Source: Alphaproteobacteria bacterium (GTDB lineage Bacteria > Pseudomonadota > Alphaproteobacteria > Holosporales > Holosporaceae). Taken from it: a stretch of DNA of 18,483 bases. Below are positions 14,641 through 18,483 of this stretch, in pieces. Position 1 is the stretch's first letter, and every line of letters begins with the position of its first letter. The notes beneath the pieces are model-generated. The model saw only the letters and a program-made list of their open reading frames with translations. It ran no database searches and had not been told where the DNA came from. The stretch is taken from positions 1-18,483 of the forward strand of contig VGCF01000014.1 of assembly GCA_016870135.1 (NCBI GenBank), in the 5' to 3' direction. Position numbers and translations under genes: made by a program.

Positions 14641-15264
14641 TCAGTCCGAGGAAACGGACAAAAAGTTTTCAAGATACTGAACGGCGTCTCTCGATAAAAT
14701 TAATTGATCGTGTCTGAGGATATCATAGACATTAATCCCGTGTCGAGGCAGTAAATTCAAAGAATGGACATTAGAAATGGCATTTTTCAAATTTTGACAC
14801 ACCGTTTCTCCACCAATCATCAGAACAGAGCCAGAAAAAAATTGGACGACGTCCTTTGTTTTTCTGCTCTCCATAGAAAGATTGTCCATTACAAACAACT
14901 TGTTTTCCTTCATTCGCGCAGACAGTGCACAACGTAAACCCATTTTACGAACTTTTTTGGGCAGAGAAAAACTATGATCTCTAACCACTGGACCAAAAAT
15001 CACTGCTCCACCTCGCATATGCGGAGAGCGCAAAGAACCTTGGCGGGCACGACCCGTTCCTTTTTGACGATGGGGCTTTTTTGTCGTTCCCGAAATGTCA
15101 CTGATACCCTTGGCTTTGTGATTGCCAGATCGGCGCTTGGCTAGCTGCCACTGCACAACACGCGAAAGAATATCCTTGCGAATAGGCGCCGCAAAAACCT
15201 CTGAAGAAACAGAACACTCCTCAAGGGCATCCCCTTGAAAATTTCGAACAGGAACTTTTAACAT
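14641..15264 (-). CDS. rplD: 50S ribosomal protein L4
   Basis: Lines the exit tunnel and, in E. coli, also autoregulates the S10 operon. It has 207 residues (E. coli 201). The extended loop 'GTTKKPHRQKGTGRARQGSLRSP' with 'HMRGGAVIFGP' is diagnostic. The ATG at 15264 has AAGGTGAG 5 bases upstream. The gene starts 30 bases after rplC. Whether the autoregulatory role operates here cannot be told, because no S10-leader structure was recognised. Confidence 0.97.
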   Translation of the reverse strand: MLKVPVRNFQGDALEECSVSSEVFAAPIRKDILSRVVQWQLAKRRSGNHKAKGISDISGTTKKPHRQKGTGRARQGSLRSPHMRGGAVIFGPVVRDHSFSLPKKVRKMGLRCALSARMKENKLFVMDNLSMESRKTKDVVQFFSGSVLMIGGETVCQNLKNAISNVHSLNLLPRHGINVYDILRHDQLILSRDAVQYLENFLSVSSD

Positions 15265-15294
15265 TATAACTCACCTTAATACAAAAATAAAAGA

Positions 15295-15999
15295 TTAAAC
15301 CGCCTCTACTGCGCTACTCTCGGATGACACCCTCACCCCGTCCAACAGACCTTTTGGATGAGCTGGCTTTTTCACCGCATCCCGAATGGTCACCCAACCC
15401 CCCTCGTATCCGGGAATATTCCCCTTCACCACAATCAAACCACGCTCTACATCAAAATCAATGACTTTGACATTTTGAACGGTTATTTTTTGACACCCCA
15501 TATGACCGGCCATCTTTTTCCCCTTAAAAACTCTTCCAGGATCTTTTCGATGACCCGTGGAACCATGACTTCTGTGAGAAACAGACACACCATGAGACGC
15601 CCGAAGACCCGAGAAATTGTGACGCTTCATGGCACCAGCAAAACCTCGACCAATGGTTACCCCAGAAATATCCACCCAGCAGCCTTTTTCAAAATAATCA
15701 GCCTGAAACACAGATCCCACAGGAATTTCCTTATCAGCATCGATGCGAAATTCGCGCAAGATTTTCTTTGGCTCTACACCAGCCTTGGAAAAATGACCCT
15801 GCATAGGCTTTGTAACATTCTTGGCTTTTCCGCTGCCCACTTGTAGTGACGTCAACTGACCATCGTTGGTTTTCTTAACGGCCACCACCGTGCACCCCTC
15901 TATGGAAAGAAGGGTTACGGGGCAGGCTTCTCCCGAGTCCATGAACACCCTTGTCATGCCCAGTTTTTTAACAATCATTCCGGAACGTTGAGTAATCAT
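15295..15999 (-). CDS. rplC: 50S ribosomal protein L3
   Basis: An early 23S-binding assembly protein that reaches the peptidyl-transferase centre. It has 234 residues, in the range of alphaproteobacterial L3, which is longer than that of E. coli (209). It begins 'RSGMIVKKLGMTRVF' and contains the central 'RGFAGAMKRHNFSGLRASHGVSVSHRSHGSTG' region, including the Gln/His-containing loop that PrmB methylates in some bacteria. The ATG overlaps the rpsJ stop by 4 bases (ATGA). The C-terminal 'VRVSSESSAVEAV' tail is acidic and variable. Confidence 0.97.
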   Translation of the reverse strand: MITQRSGMIVKKLGMTRVFMDSGEACPVTLLSIEGCTVVAVKKTNDGQLTSLQVGSGKAKNVTKPMQGHFSKAGVEPKKILREFRIDADKEIPVGSVFQADYFEKGCWVDISGVTIGRGFAGAMKRHNFSGLRASHGVSVSHRSHGSTGHRKDPGRVFKGKKMAGHMGCQKITVQNVKVIDFDVERGLIVVKGNIPGYEGGWVTIRDAVKKPAHPKGLLDGVRVSSESSAVEAV

Positions 16000-16295
16000 A
16001 CCATAATCTCCACCTCGACTTCAGACGCCACTGTCAAACCCATTAACGCCTCTAGCGTTTGAGAAGTGCAGTCCACCTCCAAAAGTCGGTTGTATGTTCT
16101 ACGCTCAAACTGATCTCTCGCCTTTTTATCAATGTGCGGAGAACGTAAAATCGTAAATTTATGAATTTTTTGAGGCAACGGGATAACCCGTACACGAGCC
16201 CCCGTCCTTTGCGCGGTATCCATAATTTCGATGACTGCACGATCGAGCACGCGATAATCATAACTCCGCAAACGCATTTTTATTTTCTGGTTCAA
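15996..16295 (-). CDS. rpsJ: 30S ribosomal protein S10
   Basis: Small-subunit head protein, also NusE in antitermination. It has 99 residues (E. coli 103). The start is taken as TTG at 16295, because AGGGGG lies 5 bases upstream and the residues 'NQKIKMRLRSYDYRVLD' then align with the family N-terminus; the ATG at 16277 would drop it. 'VIPLPQKIHKFTILRSPHIDKKARDQFERRTYNRLL' is the conserved core with the long loop. It begins 2 bases after the tuf stop, so its ribosome site lies inside the last codons of tuf. Confidence 0.96.
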   Translation of the reverse strand: MNQKIKMRLRSYDYRVLDRAVIEIMDTAQRTGARVRVIPLPQKIHKFTILRSPHIDKKARDQFERRTYNRLLEVDCTSQTLEALMGLTVASEVEVEIMV

Positions 16296-16297
16296 AA

Positions 16298-17521
16298 TTA
16301 CCCCCTAGCCTTTGCGCCAGCAACCGGAGCAGCAGCCTCGAGAATCTCAGTGACGATACCAGATCCAACAGTTCTTCCACCCTCGCGAATAGAAAAGCGA
16401 GATCCAACAGACATAGCAATAGGCGCAATCAACTCTACTTTCATCTTCAAGTTATCCCCAGGCATCACCATTTCTCTGTCCGCAGGCAGTTCAACCGCAC
16501 CTGTTACGTCTGTTGTTCTGAAATAGAACTGAGGACGATAGTTGGTAAAGAACGGACTGTGACGACCCCCCTCTTCTTTGGTCAAAATATAAGCCTCACA
16601 CTCAAAACGAACATGGGGCTTTATGGTGCCTTTTTTGGCCACAACCTGCCCACGTTCTACATCTTCTCTCTTTAACCCACGAACCAAAATACCGACGTTA
16701 TCCCCGGCCTGACCTGAATCCAGCTCTTTACGGAACATTTCAACGCCCGTTACTGTGGTTTCTTGGGTTGGACGCAAACCAACGATTTCCACCGCATCAC
16801 CAACCTTGATGACACCTTGCTCGATTCGACCCGTCATCACGGTTCCGCGACCTGAAATAGAAAAGACATCTTCAACAGGCATCATAAATGGCTTCTCAAT
16901 GTCTCTTTCTGGAATGGGGATATACGAATCCAAAGCAGCCAGCAATTTTTCCATGGCAGGGGATCCCAAAGGTCCAGAATCACCACTTAAGGCCATGGTG
17001 GCAGAACCATGAATGATGGGGATATCGTCACCAGGAAAACCATTGCTGCTCAACAATTCTCTGACTTCCATTTCCACCAATTCCACCAAATCAGGATCAG
17101 CAATATCAATTTTGTTCAAAAACACAACGATATTTTTGACGTTCACCTGGCGAGCCAACAAAATATGCTCTCTTGTTTGGGGCATAGGACCATCAGTAGC
17201 CGCCACGACCAAAATCGCACCGTCCATCTGAGCCGCACCCGTAATCATGTTTTTAATATAGTCAGCGTGTCCAGGACAGTCTACGTGACCATAGTGACGT
17301 GCCGCTGTTTCATATTCCACATGTGCTGTAGAAATGGTAATACCACGGGCTCTTTCTTCCGGAGCCTTGTCGATTTGATCATAGCCTTGGAATTGAGCCA
17401 AACCTTTGTCCGCTGAGTATTTTGTCAGCGCTGCGGTCAGAGTTGTTTTACCATGGTCAACGTGACCAATGGTTCCAACGTTCACGTGTGGCTTCGTTCG
17501 AACGTATTTTTCTTTTGCCAT
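16298..17521 (-). CDS. tuf: Elongation factor Tu
   Basis: GTPase that brings aminoacyl-tRNA to the ribosome. From the ATG at 17521 it is 407 residues (E. coli 394). The GTPase motifs are 'GHVDHGKT' at 19-26, 'DCPGHAD' for switch II and 'FLNKID' for the base-specificity motif; domains II and III follow ('GRGTVMTGRIEQG', 'REGGRTVGSGIVTEI'). The longer frame back to 17560 adds 13 residues unlike the family. About a dozen residues, 'AAAPVAGAKARG', extend past the usual C-terminus. It heads the S10 operon and is divergent from hisS. fusA, rpsL and rpsG, the usual upstream genes, are not adjacent. Confidence 0.98.
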   Translation of the reverse strand: MAKEKYVRTKPHVNVGTIGHVDHGKTTLTAALTKYSADKGLAQFQGYDQIDKAPEERARGITISTAHVEYETAARHYGHVDCPGHADYIKNMITGAAQMDGAILVVAATDGPMPQTREHILLARQVNVKNIVVFLNKIDIADPDLVELVEMEVRELLSSNGFPGDDIPIIHGSATMALSGDSGPLGSPAMEKLLAALDSYIPIPERDIEKPFMMPVEDVFSISGRGTVMTGRIEQGVIKVGDAVEIVGLRPTQETTVTGVEMFRKELDSGQAGDNVGILVRGLKREDVERGQVVAKKGTIKPHVRFECEAYILTKEEGGRHSPFFTNYRPQFYFRTTDVTGAVELPADREMVMPGDNLKMKVELIAPIAMSVGSRFSIREGGRTVGSGIVTEILEAAAPVAGAKARG

Positions 17522-17560
17522 AAATCTTACCAATAAAAAATAACTCTCTCTAGATACCAT

Positions 17561-17705
17561 ATTCTCAACAATAATTCAATGGCGACAGCCAAAAATTTTA
17601 TAAAACTGTGCAAGCCGATGGCGAACCCATGGCGCCAGCTGTACCTGGCAAGAGCCACAAGGATTGAGCTATACTGAGAAATTACCACCTGTTTTTGGTC
17701 ATTTT
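17561..17705. promoter_or_regulatory. Divergent promoter region between tuf and hisS
   Basis: The 145-base spacer must hold the promoters for both directions. Toward hisS, TATACT (17670-17675) is a fair -10 about 30 bases before the ATG, but its -35 (TGGCAA at 17646-17651) matches poorly. Toward tuf no hexamer pair is convincing, although TTGAAT with a 17-base spacer to TATCTA is present. No clear ribosome site precedes the hisS ATG. Confidence 0.4.
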
Positions 17706-18483
17706 ATGTCTCTAATATCGGGTTTTCCAGAATGGTTGCCAGAACAACAACGTGTCTTGAATCAATGGAAACGGCGTTTAGAAACCCACTTTGAACAATT
17801 CTGCTTTACCCCCATGGATACACCTGTGGTGGAACGCATGTCCACCCTGTTATCCAAAGGAGATGATTCTGAAATTTATACCCTTGGCCGTTGGGCTGAT
17901 GTGGCTGATCGCTGTAAAAATGGAACAACACCCCCCCCATCTGATGGACAGAAAAAATCCATTACAGCAGAGCGTCAATTGGGCTTGCGATTTGATTTAA
18001 CCATTCCTTTGGCCCGATACGTGGTCCAACACAGCGGGGTTTTGGTGTTCCCCTATCGTCGATATCATATTGCGCCTGTATGGCGAGGAGAACGCCCACA
18101 AGAAGGACGGTTCCGTCAATTTTATCAATGCGATATTGATGTCATTGGTCAACAAACCCTGCCCAACGCCCACGATGGCGAGATCATTTTCACCATGCAT
18201 CGCGCCCTGGAATCTCTGGACATAGACTCTTTGGGGCCTATATCTTGGCACATCAATCATCGTTCTATATTAACATCTTGGGCTGATTATGCCGGGATTT
18301 CTGATGTTACAGGGGCATTGCGCATCATTGATAAGGCTGAAAAAATTGGCATAGACTCTGTTTTGACTCTGTTAAAAGAATTTAATGCATCACCAGAATC
18401 CTTGAATATTTTGTCCTCTTGGGCCCACGATACGTCATCGGTACCAGAACAGATCCGACGGCTCAAGGGGTTGAGTTGGTCTG
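17706..18483 (+). CDS. hisS: Histidyl-tRNA synthetase (partial, 3' end outside window)
   Basis: Charges tRNA-His with histidine using ATP; cytoplasmic class II synthetase. The frame opens at ATG 17706 and stays open for 259 codons to the window edge. 'LRFDLTIPLARYV' (residues 94-106) and 'RRYHIAPVWRGERPQEGRFR' followed by 'QFYQCDIDVIG' form the motif 2 region, with the ERP loop and the Arg that contacts ATP. This version is the kind found in many alphaproteobacteria, Chlamydia and Bacteroidetes, with an insert after motif 1 ('KNGTTPPPSDGQKK'). The regulatory paralogue HisZ is less likely, since motif 2 and the histidine-pocket strand are intact. The rest (motif 3 and the anticodon domain) lies outside. 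Confidence 0.9.
   Translation, partial: MSLISGFPEWLPEQQRVLNQWKRRLETHFEQFCFTPMDTPVVERMSTLLSKGDDSEIYTLGRWADVADRCKNGTTPPPSDGQKKSITAERQLGLRFDLTIPLARYVVQHSGVLVFPYRRYHIAPVWRGERPQEGRFRQFYQCDIDVIGQQTLPNAHDGEIIFTMHRALESLDIDSLGPISWHINHRSILTSWADYAGISDVTGALRIIDKAEKIGIDSVLTLLKEFNASPESLNILSSWAHDTSSVPEQIRRLKGLSWS

Noticed and set aside
17706..18483. Calling the right-edge gene hisZ
   Set aside because: The motif 2 loop and the Phe-Asp-Leu-Thr region needed by a catalytic histidyl-tRNA synthetase are intact, and no his-biosynthesis gene is adjacent.

Overview
The window looks like chromosome from an alphaproteobacterium, most likely a host-associated lineage of the Holosporales/Rickettsiales type. The clues are an NtrX-like C-terminus, a tuf-rpsJ-rplC-rplD-rplW-rplB-rpsS-rplV order, a kdsD-lptC pair, a DUF2608-type HAD-like protein, and several decayed or secreted-protein genes in AT-rich spacers. 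The lineage is an inference from gene content; no marker sequence here was compared with a database.

Positions 1-2640 (+ strand) hold the 3' end of a Fis-type response regulator (NtrX-like), a DUF2608-like HAD-fold protein, and a class I cysteine desulfurase (iscS). Positions 2640-5450 (mostly - strand) are accessory. They contain two signal-peptide-bearing genes of unknown function, both broken. The first has two different in-frame tandem repeats and is split by a 1-base shift in an A4G4 run. The second has an in-frame TAA and perhaps a second homopolymer shift. A tRNA-Lys(UUU) with a clear promoter follows on the - strand.

Positions 5684-11123 (+ strand) form a compact run. kdsD (Kdo pathway) overlaps lptC (LPS export) by 4 bases. 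dabB and dabA follow, encoding the two subunits of a DAB-type energy-coupled inorganic-carbon accumulator. The DabA metal-site residues (Cys, Asp, His, Cys) are all present with the family's spacing. lptA, the usual next gene after lptC, is not seen.

Positions 11124-12763 are a degraded zone. They include an unidentified ORF remnant, an AT-rich spacer with an 18-bp tandem duplication, and a short-chain dehydrogenase pseudogene (- strand) that carries an approximately 101-bp diverged copy of part of rplW. Downstream of that is a non-coding stretch with hairpins just past rplV.

Positions 12764-17521 (- strand) are the start of the S10 ribosomal operon with tuf at its head, tightly packed with overlapping or near-touching genes. 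The operon stops after rplV: rpsC and the rest of the usual cluster are not there, so this is a rearrangement breakpoint. hisS is divergent from tuf and runs off the right edge.

The most unusual features are the rplW fragment inside the dehydrogenase pseudogene next to the broken S10 operon, the slippage-prone secreted repeat gene, and dabAB in what looks like a host-associated bacterium.
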